From Micractinium sp. NFX-FRZ (lineage: Eukaryota > Chlorophyta > Trebouxiophyceae > Chlorellales > Chlorellaceae), in contig JAPTJF010000210.1 of NCBI GenBank assembly GCA_029339195.1, positions 1-64,000 of the forward strand: 64,000 nt of DNA, given 5' to 3'. Under the pieces are notes generated by a model, which was not told the DNA's origin, made no database searches, and worked only from the letters and a program-made list of their open reading frames with translations. This document shows, one piece after another, positions 28,153 to 39,932 of the stretch (position 1 is its first letter; each line of letters begins with the position of its first letter). Position numbers and translations under genes: made by a program.

Positions 28153-31100
28153 TCAACCGTGCCAGTACCATCCTTCCACCTCCCATTCCTCTGGCTCATA
28201 GTCCCCCCGCTCCATCTTCGCGATTTCCTCCTCCATCTCGAAATCCATCAGAGGCATGTCCGTCCAGCCCTGCCACTCGGGCAGCCCCACCGCGCGCCGC
28301 GCATCCAGCCAGCGGTTGAGCAGCGCCGACCGCGACTCCTCCTGCCATATCTTGCGCTGAATGACGGCGTCGGAGCGGTACGCCGGTGGTAGCGGCACAA
28401 GGGACACCTCCAGGTGCGGGGCAGCGGCGCGCAGGTGGGCGGCCACTGGCGGGGGCAGGCGGGTGTAGCCCAGCTGCAGCGTGCGCAGCGCGGGCAAGCG
28501 TACCAGCACATCGTCCACGTCAGCAGCTTTGAGCTCCAAGTTGAGCTGCAGAGGGGAGGGGAGTGGCACGGGCAGGGGGATGAGCAGGTGGGAGGGGCAG
28601 GTGGGAGGGGCAGGCGTGCCAGCACCTCGTCCACGTCAGCAGCCTGTGAGCGTTCAGCTGCAGGTGGAAGGGGGATGCGGGGGCAGGCGCATGAGCAGGG
28701 AGCAGGTGGGAAAGGCAGGTGGGAGGCCCCAGTCCCCTGCCGGCCGACCATGCTGTGTGCGCTGCTTGCACCTTTCCCCCTGCTGCCAAGCTCTTGCGTG
28801 GCCAGCGCCTGCAGCCCCACCCCATTTCCCAGTTCAAAGTAAGCAGAACGGAACCCCAGCCGGCTCACGTCGTCATTGAAGGGGCAGTCCGGCTGCAGGC
28901 TGTTGCTGAGTGCCAGGCGGCGCAGGGCGGTGGCGCCGACCAGCGCGCGTGGCACCTGCTTGAACGCATTGTCGCTGCAGTCCAGCTGCTCCAGGTCTGA
29001 AGAGGGAGGATGAGGGTGAAGAGGTATATATGAGCACAAGTTTCAGAGGCTCCATGAGAAGAGCAGTCTCGTTTCCTGCACATTTGAGTGAGAGGGTAAG
29101 GTTGGGGCGTGACACCAACTCAGACCAAAAGTGACCTAATCCCCAAGGCAGCCCAGCTCCTGCAGCAGGCTCTGAAAGGGCAGGGGGCCCTGGCTTGGCC
29201 ACAGGCAGGCGGGTTGGCGCCCTCTGCAGACCCCCCAGCAGCAGCAGTAGCAGCACGCCATGCCAGCGTAACAGCACAGCAGCACAGCGTGGCCCGGCAG
29301 CGCCAGCAGGGCGGGGTGCTCACCGGCCAGCCACGGCGCGGGCGGCAGGTCGGCGAGGGAGCAGTCGGTGAGGGTGAGCCGCTTCAGCCCCTGAGGGATG
29401 GGCAGGCGGGCCAGGACGCCGCCTTCGTCCCCCATAAAGCTGAAGACGCGTGCAATATGCAGCTCGTCCAGGGCGGGGGCCTGCCGGAGCACCGCCGCCC
29501 ACACGGCCTCCCGCTCGGGCGACCCGTCAAAGGCGCACATGGGGAGCGTGAGGGAGCGCAGGGGCGCCAGCGCCGGGCAGCCCCGCACCGCCTCTGCCTC
29601 TTTGAGGAAGCAGCTCTTCAGCTCCAGACTGGCGAGGGGGATGCCAGCTGGCAGGATGGACGCCAGCATCTGCTGCAGCGAGTGCAGGTGCCGGTGGTCC
29701 AGCTGCAGGGCGGCGGCGCGTGCCCCCGGCCCGCCGCTGCACGTGTAGCTCAGCTCGTGCAGCGTGCCGCCGGGCAGCTGCGGGCAGGCAGGCAGGTGAG
29801 GAGGGAGGATATGCTTGTAATGATAAGGCATGTGATAGTGAAAAGGCATGTGCACGAGTGCTGGAGGGAGGACATACGGCGGCAGGCGGGCGACTGGTGT
29901 TGGTGAGTGCCAGGCGGCGTGCCTCCGGGCAGCTGCAGGCAGGGGCACGCAGCACCCCGCACAGCAGGCGGGCGACGCTGGAGCAGTGGCACGTTGAAGC
30001 CCAACAAGACGGTGGAGAGGATGGGCATGCATGCTGCTTGCAAGTGTAGTGTGCACGTCCCCCCACCTCCAACTCGCCGTCGCCTCTGCGGCTGATCTCC
30101 AAAGCATCCAGGCCTGGCGACCCGAAGGCCGCCGGCATGAGCGCCTCTGCCCGCCATGTTGTCCCCTCCAGCTGCTGCCAGAAGTCGGAGCTGGTCTCCC
30201 TCAGTACCTGCAGCAGAACAGGTGCAAAGAGGGGTGGCCACACTCGGGAGAGGCTGCAGAGTGATGGTCAAGAGGGAGGGCGGGCAGGCAGGGGGGCAGG
30301 CACACGGGCAGGTAGGGCGTAGCACACGTACCAGCTGCCGAAGGCACGACAGCGACGTGAGCCTGCTCAGTGCCGTGTTCTCAAACAGGCGGGGGCCTGA
30401 CAGGGACAGCTCAGTCAGGTGTGCCAGCGCCAGCACGCTGTCGCACGCGCCGTCGGGCAGCGCACGCCGCGCCTGGATGGTGAGGCTGCATGTGCATGCG
30501 TGAGCGGAGCAGAGGGAGTAACGCTGGGTGCTGGCATCTGTCGAGTGTGACACACGCAGGTCCCGCCCCTGCCGCTGCCCCTGCCCCCCCAGGCCAGCCC
30601 CTGCACAGCACAGCCATCTGCCTGCCCCAGTCCCGCCTCTTCTCCTGCGTCCCCGGTCTGCCGTTTGCCGCAACATGGTATACTGCCCTGCTCTGCCCTC
30701 GACCTTTTCCTAGGCCAACCGGCCTGCCCCTGCGCACCACAGCAAATCTGCCAGCCCTGCACCCATTCAAGCATATCCCATCCCACCTGGCCAGACGTGG
30801 CAGGGCTCCCAGCGCCTCTCCCAGCTCCCGTGGCAGGCTGACCTGCTGCTGCGTGTCGTCAGGCCAGAACTCCTGCACAGCACCCAGGGCAGCGGACTTC
30901 TCAGCCACGCAGTGTGCACGCCAGCGCGCACAGCAGGTGGTGCAGCATGCACGGCACGCACAGCATGCAAAGCAGCATGCTGGCAGCCAAGCAGCCAAGC
31001 CCGCCCTACCTGGGTGAGCTGCAGCCGCGTCAGGCCGGAGAGGCGCGCCAGCTGGCGCACCAGCCGCGCCTCGTCAGCGGCACCTGGCGCCAGCGACGGC

Positions 31101-31543
31101 AGATTGCGCAGCGCCAGCGCGGTCAGCACCTGGGGGCGAGCCAGCTGCAGGAGCTCTCCCGTGTGCTCAAGCTCTGTGCAGCTTTTTAACTCCAGGCTTT
31201 CCACCAGGCCAGTCACACGGGACAGGCAGCCCCGCTGGGCCAGGAGGAAGGTGCCATGGTTGGGCCGCACCATGCTTGCGACAACAAAGGTGCGCCACAG
31301 CCCGGGGGCTGCATAGAACACGCTCCGCAGGCGCTTGCATGCCAGGGTGAGGGACGGGCTGAAGCAGAGGTGGAGGCAGTAGGGAGGGACGAGGATGGGT
31401 GAGCAAAAGCGTCGCGACAGTGAGTGAGCGGCAATTGGCGGTGGCACAAGGCGGCGGTGGCAGGCTCACCCCGACTCCTTGCCCGCCGCCGCTACGATCA
31501 TATGCAGCACATCATCATCCAGGTCTGTAAGAGCAGGACGCAT
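28153..31543 (-). CDS. Leucine-rich repeat protein with F-box-like N-terminus
   Basis: Function unknown. Possibly a substrate receptor of an SCF ubiquitin ligase. Exons, minus strand: 31543-31470, 31358-31010, 30872-30787, 30485-30332, 30207-30067, 29777-29324, 28996-28869 and 28545-28153, 592 aa with all phases closing. The N-terminus LTDLDDDVLHMIVAAAGKES then LACKRLRSVFYAAPGLWR resembles an F-box (short, imperfect). Leu-rich repeats recur through the protein: SLELKSCTELEH, LTALALRNLPSL, LTELSLSGPRLF, SLELKSCFLKEAEAV, LRSLTLPMC, LEQLDCSDNAFKQVPRALVG and LRTLQLGYTRLPPPV. The C-terminus is acidic (EMEEEIAKMERGDYEPEEWE). A second ATG at 31705 would add 54 residues. Exon 28869-28996 ends at a GTGAGC donor. 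A decayed copy of the next exon lies in that intron. Confidence 0.82.
28600..28663 (-). pseudogene. Decayed copy of the last LRR-gene exon start, with acceptor
   Basis: On the minus strand this matches the beginning of exon 28545-28153, sharing GCTGCTGACGTGGACGA exactly and ending in the same CTGCAG acceptor, 115 bp upstream. It has lost four bases near its start, so its frame is broken. Confidence 0.75.
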
Positions 31544-31753
31544 CGCGGGTTCAAGCGCTGCGGAGGGTCTTGAGTTGGGTTTCGGAGAGGCTTGCGGCAG
31601 GCTTGCAAGGTTGTGTTCGTGTTCTAATTGCGGACAGGTGGTGTGATTGTGGAGCTGGATGGGGCCTCTGCAGATGTCGGGTGCCGGAAGAGTACCGGTA
31701 GCCAAGTTGGCGTGGCCCTGCGAGTGGCCTTATGTTGAGCTCCGGCGCCTAAA

Positions 31754-32020
31754 TTACTGCTGTTTGCAAAGTGGTTGGCGGGTTGGGGATGGAACGATTC
31801 GGCAACTTTCTGTCGCAAAAGTCGAACTTCATCCCCAAACTTCCCGCACTTAGCGCCGGCAAGGCAGCAGAGACCGACAGACAAGGCTGGGGCTTTTCGA
31901 AAACACTTTCGCCGGAAAAGTGTCCATCCCCACTTTCACCACTTTTCATCCCCACTTTCGGAACAGTTGCGCCCATTTCCGTCATCCCCAACCCGCCAAC
32001 CACTTTGCAAACAGCAGTAA
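31754..32020. mobile_element. 267-bp MITE-like element with perfect 38-bp terminal inverted repeats
   Basis: The 38 bases at 31754-31791 (beginning TTACTGCTGTTTGCAAAGTG) recur as an exact reverse complement at 31983-32020. The 191-bp core has no open frame with a domain and holds several copies of CATCCCCACTTTC-like sequence near its right end. Flanks are CTAAA on the left and ATAAA on the right. No certain target-site duplication. Short length, long perfect TIRs and no coding capacity are typical of a non-autonomous DNA transposon. Perfect TIRs suggest recent movement. Confidence 0.75.
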
Positions 32021-32277
32021 ATAAAATTGCTGCCACCAGATTATCTTCACTGCGGGTTATTGAGAGGCCAGCGATGGCCAAGCCAGCGAGCAGTACCTCG
32101 CTGCCTGCCTGGCGCGGCCCTCGTGCGCTGCCTGAGCTTCCTTGATCTGGAAGAGAGGCCAGGGGGCAGAAGAGCATCGCCAAACAATCGCTTATAGCCC
32201 GACTGCCACTCCCGCCGCTGCTCCCGCCCCACCGCTCCCGCCCGCCAAGCCGCCCGCTCCTACACGCACACCTGCAG

Positions 32278-32500
32278 GCTCACCAGCGCCTCTCTGGTCA
32301 GCAAGCGGCTGCGGGGCCTGTGCCTGGGCCCCCAGCTCCTGCACGGCATCCACTTTGCCGGCTATGAGCGCAGGGGCGTCGAGCGGCTGCAGGCGCTGGC
32401 TCGCTTCCTCCCGTGGCATGGCGCACATAAGCGTGCACCGCCTCACCCTGCTCGTCACAATGTACAATTTGGGAGATCAGTCGCATCCATGCCAACGCGC
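32278..32500 (+). pseudogene. Fragment of an F-box/LRR-type gene, frameshifted
   Basis: After an acceptor-like CTGCAG the frame reads ASLVSKRLRGLCLGPQLLHG, then ERRGVERLQALARFL. This resembles the segment that follows F-boxes in LRR proteins (compare LACKRLRSVFYAAPGLW in the neighbouring LRR gene). The natural continuation RGMAHISVHRLTLLV is in another frame, so there is a shift near 32412. No full gene surrounds it. An unusual splice is possible but less likely than a relic. Confidence 0.45.
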
Positions 32501-33350
32501 GCGACCACGCGCACAAGCGCGAGGCGGCGGAGGTGTGCGTGGCGGCGTGCTTGCCATCATGCCTTTGCAGCCCCTTTCGCCGGCCCCTGTTGCACCCGTG
32601 TTCCCCAGGTGAACACTGCGGATGGTTCTGTCACACCCACCCCCCTAGTGTTTAATGGACCGTGAACAGCTCCATACTCAGAAGTGCAGGCACTGGAGTG
32701 CACGCACAACTCACAGTTGGCAGTCCCGAGATGAGGCAGGCCGCCCGGGCGGGGGCGTTTGCATATGCAGCCCTGCCAACAGCTTGGGGAAGCCCGGCAA
32801 CCCTGACTAGCCTTTGTGCCAGCGGTGATATGGTAGGTGATGGGGGGTGGTGCAGCAGATTCATTTTTAAATGTATGGGCTGCGCCCCCCACCCACCCCC
32901 CGCTATCAACACGGTATAGTATTTGAGAAGTTTGAGTGACGGCATGCAGCACCTACGAAAGCTGCAAAAACCGGGCACCCTTGCCATGGCGGCTGCAGCT
33001 CTCTTGCAGTGCCGGCAGTTCTGGACAGTTGCGTTTCTGTGTAAGTGAATTTGTGACTGCTTGCATAGCTTCTCCTCCAAATGATGCCCAAGGGGAGAGG
33101 GTCACTGGGCACAGTGCATGAACCCCGGCGTCAGCGCCACATCACTGCGACACGTCACCAGTTGATGCTGGGCATGCTTGAATCCCTTTCATTGCTTCTC
33201 ACATCTTAATAGATTGTTTCTTGGCACCTTGCGGGTTGCTACAGAGCTTTAGAGCGACGTAAACAGAGACAGCGCAGCTCCCGACCAAACCGCGTTAACG
33301 CTGCGCAGCCTCTACAGCAGCGCATGTGAGTCGGTGTGTCGATTCCAATC
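32501..33350. other. Intergenic region upstream of copine B
   Basis: No gene recognised on either strand. It should contain the copine B promoter. Confidence 0.5.
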
Positions 33351-36300
33351 ATGGGTTGCCGGTGCCCATCGTGAGGCTGCCTCTCCGGCTGTCCGCTCGC
33401 AAGCCAAGTCCCGAGCTCAAAGAGGGCCATCTTACTCCAGAAGTACTCTGTCGAAGGAAGGGAGACAGCCTTGCTACCCATCATCACTGGCGCGCTTGCT
33501 GCTTGCTTCCGTTCATCGCTGCCGCTGCCGCCACCGCCGCTGCCGCTCCGCTACGGCTACATGCACGCCCTGCTTGCCCTGCACCGCACCATCCTGACCC
33601 CTGCCGCCCTGTGCACCCCTCTTGCCTCAACAGGGGCTGTGTGCAGAGCGTGGAGGACAAGGGTGCGGCGGGCACATGGCAGGCGGGCGGGCAGGGTGCG
33701 CGCAGCGGGCACTGGCAGGCCGAGGCCGCCAGCGCCGTGGCGGAGCTGCTCGGGGGCGGCACCTCGGCACAAATTGAGATCGCCATCAAGTGCCGCGGCC
33801 TGCCCGACAGGGATGTGCTCAGGTGGGTGCTCGGCATGGCTGCTGCAGCGGGGTGGGGACTCCTATGGTGGGGGCTGGCATCCGGTGGCAGGCTCTCGAC
33901 TGCCGTCCCGCACCCTGGGCAAGCTCTTGCCGCTTGCCTGCCGCCCTTGCCCTTGCCCCCGGCGAGGCAACCAAGCCCAGCCGTCAGCAAACCCAGCTGA
34001 ACCCGCATCTGAGCTACCTATTTCCTGCGTCGCCTTCCCCTGCCTGCCTGCCCGCCTGCCTCTGCCTTCCTGCCGCAGCAAGAGCGACCCGATGGCGGTG
34101 CTGCTGACGGGGGACCCGCACGGGAGGGCCTGGACCGAGGCGGGGCGCACCGACACGGTGGCCAACTCGCTGAGTGAGTGGCTTAGCTTGTTGCGTAGCA
34201 GCTGAGTGCGCAGTCCTGCCGCTTGGTTGCCGAGGCCGCCGCTACTGCAGCTGCTGCGGCCGCACCAAGCAGGGTGCTGCCGCTTGCCTGCTGAGGGCTG
34301 CCGTTACTGCTGCCGCTGCAGCACCCGCACCAAGCAGGGGTTGTAATGTGCCCACTGCTGGCCGGACTGGCTGCCGGCCTCCCGCCCCTGCTGGCTCTGT
34401 TGCTGCCCGGTCCCTTTCTCCCCCGCCCCGCGCCGCCTCACCATCCCTCCCCCGCCCCTCCCACCCCCATCACCCCTCCCCCGCCCTCCCGCACCAGACC
34501 CGGAGTTCCGCACCCCCTTCACGGTGACCTTCACCTTTGAGCAGCTGCAGCCGATGCGGCTGGCAGTGTATGACGTGGATGTGCGGGAGAAGGACAACCA
34601 CCAGCTGAAGCTGGGGCAGCAGGACTTCCTGGGTGGGCGGGTGGGGCGGCTTTACATGCAGGGTGGTTGAGCGGGCACGAGGGAGGAGGAGGCTGCAAGC
34701 GGCAAGCACTGTTGCCGCTTGTGCTTTACTTTTCAATACAGTGCAGGCCTTGAAAATGCCTGTGCCTTGAAGAAGGCCTGTGCCTTGTCCATGCCCAGGG
34801 CGTTTGGGACGAAACCGACCCTGCCCTGCCATGCTTCTCTCTGATTCGACCTGCCCTGCCCTGTGCCTCGCTTCAGGCGAGGGCCAGTTCCTGCTCTCCG
34901 ACCTGCTCACCGCCCCCGGCCAAGCGCTGACCGTCCCGCTGGTGGATGCCCACCGCCGCCCGATTCCCGGCTGCGTGGCGCTGCTGACGGCCGAGGAGCT
35001 GCCCAACACCAATGCGGTGGTGAGGGGGGCCAGGGGGCCGGTGGGTGTGTGTGGAGGTGGGTGGGAAGTTCGCAGGAGATGGCCGTGTGTTGCCCACCAG
35101 CCGCCCTAGCCTGACTCCCGCTCCTCCCCCTCCCACCCCCCCTCTCTCTGCCCGCAGGTCCACCTGTCGCTGGCCGCCTCCAAGCTGGACAACAAGGACA
35201 CCTTTGGCAAGAGCGACCCGTTTGTGCGCATCTCAAAGTCGAGGGAGGGCGGCGCCTGGGTGCCGGTGATCAAGACCGAGGTGCGGGGGGCTGGGCCAGG
35301 ATGGCAGCAGTACCTGCACCAGGGAGTGGGGTGGGCTCCCAAGTGGGCGTGGGCTTGGGCAGGGAGGGCGGGCGGGGTGAGTGTGAAGCCAGGAATGTGA
35401 CGCATCTGACGTGCCGCGGCGAGCCCAGGGCATGCAGCCTTTATAGGGGTCAGATGCGTCAGACACAACCTCGACAGACCTGCTGCTTTGCCCTTGAACC
35501 GGGCTGCTCCGCTCCTCACCGCTGTGCCTCCTCCACTCCTCCTTTGCCCCTCCCCCCTCGCCCCCACCCCTGCAGGTGGTCAACAACAACCTGGACCCCA
35601 CCTGGAAGCCGTTCCAGGCCTCCATGACGCAGATGTGCAACTGCGACCCCCAGCGCCCGCTACTGATAGAGGCAAGCAGGGAGCAGGGCAGGGCTGGGTG
35701 GTGGGAGGGGCCTCCTTCCTCAAAGGCACCATGACTGCCAGCAGTGTGCCAGCCCGGGTGGGTGGGAGCTGGGGAGGCACCCCGGCGTGCTCGAGCAGGC
35801 TTGAGATGTTGAGGTCAGGCAACCCTCCGGCGTGGATCCAGCTCACTCCTCTCTCATCCACTTCCTATCACCCTCTCTGCCCCAACGCCCACCTCTGCTT
35901 CCCTCGCTCAAGCTCCCTCCCGCCCTCCACGTGCCCCAAGGCCGCCGGCTCACACGGCGGCCACTGGCCCTCCGTCTTTCCCTTTCCTCACTATCAACCT
36001 TCTCCTTCTCTCCCCGGCACCTGCTGCCCCGCTCTGCAGGTGTTTGACCACGACACCACCGGCACCCACGACCTGATTGGTGCCTGCCAGACGTCGCTGG
36101 GAGCGATACAAGCTGCCGCGGCCTCGGGGCAGGGCCTGGCGCTGACAAACCCCAAGAAGCTGGGCAAGCCGGGCTACGTCAACTCGGGTGAGAAACCTTG
36201 TCGAGAAAGAAGGCATGGGAAGGGGAGGGGGGGGCAAGGTGGAGAGGGAGGGAGGGAGGGGTGGTGAGGGGGCAATCAAACACCGGTTGAGGATGGAGGG

Positions 36301-37748
36301 GAGGGAGCGGGGGGGCGCGCTCAAGCATGGCAGCTGCAAGGATCGAGGGAGGGCAACTGGGCAGGAGGGCTGCCTGGAGTGTGCTGCCCCGTGGCCGCCC
36401 CCCTGACGTGCACACACGGTTGCTCCCCCCTCCCCTGTGCCTGCAGGCACGCTGCTGGTGAGGAGCGCGACGGTGGTGCCGCGCCCCTCCTTCCTGGATT
36501 ACATCACGGGTGAGAAGAAAGAAAAGGCTAGTTACTGCATCGGGGCAGGCTGTCTTCATGCATGTGGCATGGGGCGGCAACGGCAGAGCGGGATGGCTGA
36601 CATCGTGCAGACGGTCCCGGAAATCGGCACCCCGGCAGAGTTGCACCCCGTACCTTCCAGGGTCTGCTTGGTGCCAGCATGGCTGCGTGTCGGCCCCTCC
36701 CTCTCTTCTGCCGTGATTTGACAAGCAGGCAGTGCTGGCCCTAGTGCTGGCACGAGGCAGAGGCCACCCGTTGACCTGGCTCCCCCTGCCCGCCCGCCCC
36801 TGCTGCCCTGCCCCCCACCCCCCACCCCCCTCCTCTGTGCCAGAAGGCGGCGTCACCCTCAACTTCCTGGTGGCAGTGGACTTCACCGCCAGCAACCGTG
36901 ACCCGCGCGACCCCGGCAGCCTGCACTTCATCGGCCAGAGCACCACGCAGTATGAAGGTGTGCGTGTGTGGGGGTGTGGGGGGGGCGCCCCGCGGGGATG
37001 CCTGCCTGCCTGTCTTCCCCAGGTGTGCCCGCTGCCCGGCTGCACACCCTGGCTTCCTGGCTGGCACGGTGCAGCGCAGCGCCTCGCTTGGCGCTCCGCC
37101 TCTGTGCGCCGACCCCATCCTCCCCTCCCGCCGCGCCTGCACGACTGCTCCTTCACTGCCTCGCTCCGCATCCCCACTGACACATGCCTCTCTACCTCCC
37201 TCACCCCTGCCTCCCACCATCTCCCTGCGATGCCCGGGCAGCAGAGCACCCCGACATAGACAGCTCTCCCTCGCCCCTCACCCTCCGCTCCCTCTCCCTG
37301 CAGCCTGGTGCTGGAGCACCACGAAACCGACAAGAAGTTCCCATTTACCGCCCTGCTTTGCGGCTTTGCGTTTCATCCTTGCAGATGCCACGGCGGCTCC
37401 AGGCTGTGTGCCAGAGCGCTACGACGCAGACACGCAGTCCCCAATTGCCGTCGCCCTTTGTCACGCGCCCTCCCTCTCCCACCCCGCCATGCCCTCCCTC
37501 CCTTCCCTCTCCACGCAGACGCCATCTCGTCCGTTGGGATGGTGCTGGAGCACTACGACACCGACAAGAAGTTCCCGGCCTGGGGCTTTGGCGCCTCCCT
37601 GCCGCCCGCGGGCACCACCAGCCACTGCTTTGCGCTCAACGGGGACCCGAGCAACCCGGAGGTGGCGGGGGTGCAGGGCATACTGCAGGCATACCGGTGA
37701 GCCGGGGGCCCGCCGTTGAACAGTTCACCTGCTGCTGGCGTTGTTGCC

Positions 37749-37800
<52 letters not shown>

Positions 37801-39489
37801 TGCTGCTCCTGCTGCTCCTGCTGCTGCTGCTGGTTATGATGATGTCGATGCACCAGAGAGCAACAAGCTGGGTGGCGCGCACCCGTGTTATCAGCAGGCA
37901 GGCCGGCTAGGGGGTGGCAGGGCTTGCTGGTGCCACGTAACTCCCTGATCTGATCCTCGGACTGCTTTACCGCCCCACCCGCTGTGCAGGCAGACGCTCA
38001 CGTCTGTGCGGCTGTCTGGCCCCACGCTCTTCGCCCCCATCATTACAGCGGCATCACAGGTAGCGCCCCCATGCACTAAGTTGGCCCTGACCTGGCCCTC
38101 CTGCCTCCGTAGACAGCACAAAGGGGCCTGGCGCTGCCTGCACGCCCTGCTCGTGTTTTAACGTGCCTCCCCCTCCCCCGGTGCCCGCTGTGCGCGCCTG
38201 CAGCTGGCGGCGCAGCCAAGTGCGCACCCCCAGTACTACGTGCTGCTCATCCTGACGGACGGGTGAGAGACATAGGGGGGTGCTGTGATGCATGGTTGGC
38301 GGCAGCAGGTGCAGAGAATCACCTGCATGCTGCTGTTTGTTGTGCCCCTGCCTGCCTGCCCCGCCCCCGCTCAGGACCCTCCCCTGCCCACCCCTCCTGC
38401 CCCCTGCCCCTGCAGCTGCATCATGGACATGAACAACACGGTGAGGCCAGAGGGGCCAGTAGTAGGTTTATGCAAGTTCCCCAGCAGCACAGCGGCGGCA
38501 CATGCCGGGGCTTGGGAAGCGCGCTGCCCCGGCGTGCACCTCGCCCTGGTCCCTGCCTGCCTTACCAGCCCCACTTCACCTGCCCTGCCTGCGCCGTGCA
38601 GCTGACAGCGCTGGTCAACGCCTCGGGCCTGCCCCTCTCCCTGCTCATCATTGGGGTGGGGAACGACGATTTTGCGGCCATGGAGGTGTGTGGGTGCCTG
38701 CTCGCCTTCCGCCCCGCCTGCCTGCCTGTCTGCCTGTCGACGTCACCTGTCTCTGCGCCTGCCTCTGCGCCTGCCCACCCATCCCAGCGCCTGCCTTTGT
38801 GCCTGCTCACCCGTCCCTGTGGCTGCCTGTGTGCGTGCCCAGCCATGCCTGTGTGTGCCTCTGCGCCTGCTCACCCGTCCCTGTGCCTGCCTCTTTGCTT
38901 GCCCATCCATCCCGCCTGCCACCCTGCCAGTCCAAGCCTCCCTCTGTTCATGGCCGCCCCAATCCCTGCTGCAGTTCCTGGACGCCGACGACCGTCGGCT
39001 GCGTGCGCCCGACGGCCGCATGGCGCAGCGCGACTGTGTGCAGTTTGTGCCCTTCCGCCCCCACCAGGCAAGGCCGGGATGCATGCCCGTGCGCGTAACA
39101 GCAAGCGGGGCAGCCTGCGGGAGGCAAGCTGGCGTGGGGCGAAATTGCAACCGGCGGGCGGCTGCATGTCTCGCCCCTGCCCGACTCCCATCCCTCCCAA
39201 CTCGTCCCCTGTTTCCCTCTCACACCACACTCACACCACACACCCCCCGCAGCGCGACACGGTGGAAGGCCTGGCCTCCAAGCTGCTGGCGGAGCTGCCC
39301 GGCCAGGTGGTCGAGTACTTCCACGATATGAAGAGGGTGCCGCCGCCGCCCAAGCGCAAGGCACCCCCGCCGGCGATGGCGGCAGCGCCAGCGCCCGCGG
39401 GCGCAGACGTGCCACCTATCACCGTGGCTCATGTCGCCACAGGAGTCCCCGCTGGCAATGACGACAAGCGCTTCCCCAGCCTGATATGA
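33351..39489 (+). CDS. Copine B (N-myristoylation motif, C2A-C2B-vWA)
   Basis: Calcium-dependent phospholipid-binding protein. Exons: 33351-33361, 33634-33822, 34079-34173, 34498-34632, 34877-35019, 35158-35280, 35576-35671, 36040-36187, 36447-36509, 36844-36957, 37519-37696, 37990-38059, 38204-38262, 38416-38440, 38602-38685, 38975-39067 and 39253-39489. These total exactly 621 codons (620 aa). The 11-nt first exon gives MGCRGC, with Gly2 for myristoylation and Cys3/Cys6 for palmitoylation, as in plant BONZAI proteins (MGNCC). C2A is about residues 10-190 ([12 protein letters not shown]). C2B is about 192-335 ([24 protein letters not shown]). vWA is about 340-542 ([30 protein letters not shown]). 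Two introns have GC donors (after 35671 and 39067). Exon lengths nearly match copine A. Intron 36958-37518 holds decayed exon copies. Confidence 0.95.
37238..37460 (+). pseudogene. Three decayed copies of copine B exon 37519-37696 in the preceding intron
   Basis: The exon motif GAGCACTACGACACCGACAA (from 37548) recurs as GAGCACCCCGACATAGAC at 37244, GAGCACCACGAAACCGACAA at 37314 and GAGCGCTACGACGCAGACAC at 37414. The copies at 37314 and 37414 are preceded by acceptor-like TGCAG, and the 37314 copy continues GAAGTTCCC. They diverge at different rates and none continues as a full exon. Confidence 0.75.
37752..37832. repeat. (CTG)n trinucleotide repeat in a copine B intron
   Basis: About 16 uninterrupted CTG/TGC units, then interrupted CTGCTGCTC units, within intron 37697-37989. 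Confidence 0.97.
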
Positions 39490-39932
39490 TCGGCTTGCTT
39501 GAGCGCAAGCCGTTGCCTTGTTGTCACCCATGCTGACCCCGTGTCCTCTGTGACCCGTCCTAAATATGTCGCATATTGAGTTGAGTTGCCTCCAGGGTGA
39601 CATCATTCGTAGACCCCATGCCATTGCTTGTACCTGCCCTGCCCACTGCTTGTACCACTGCATGCGTTCCCGTCTCTCCTGCATGCGTTCCCGTCACTGC
39701 ATGCGTTCCCGTCTCTCCACTCCAGCGTCACCAAGCAACCCACACCACCCGCACTTTTGACCTTGGCGCGGCGATTGTGTAACTTGAGTGCACGTGTGCA
39801 GTGTCACAGCTTCCGAGCCTGTGTGCCACCATCACATACATGTGCTGCACCCAGGCGGTACTGTACTGCAAGGGTTTCCATAGCCCGACTGCTGCTGCTG
39901 CTGCAAAGGTGTTCAAGCCTCGACAGGGGCCG
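39490..39932. other. Convergent 3' flanks of copine B (+) and the 2OG oxygenase (-)
   Basis: No gene seen. Three tandem copies of CATGCGTTCCCGTC occur at 39661, 39682 and 39700. Confidence 0.6.
39778..39782 (+). terminator. Poly(A) signal TGTAA for copine B
   Basis: TGTAA 289 nt beyond the copine B stop. Confidence 0.5.

Noticed and set aside
37716..37910. Small poly-Leu protein
   Set aside because: Produced by the intronic CTG repeat of copine B.
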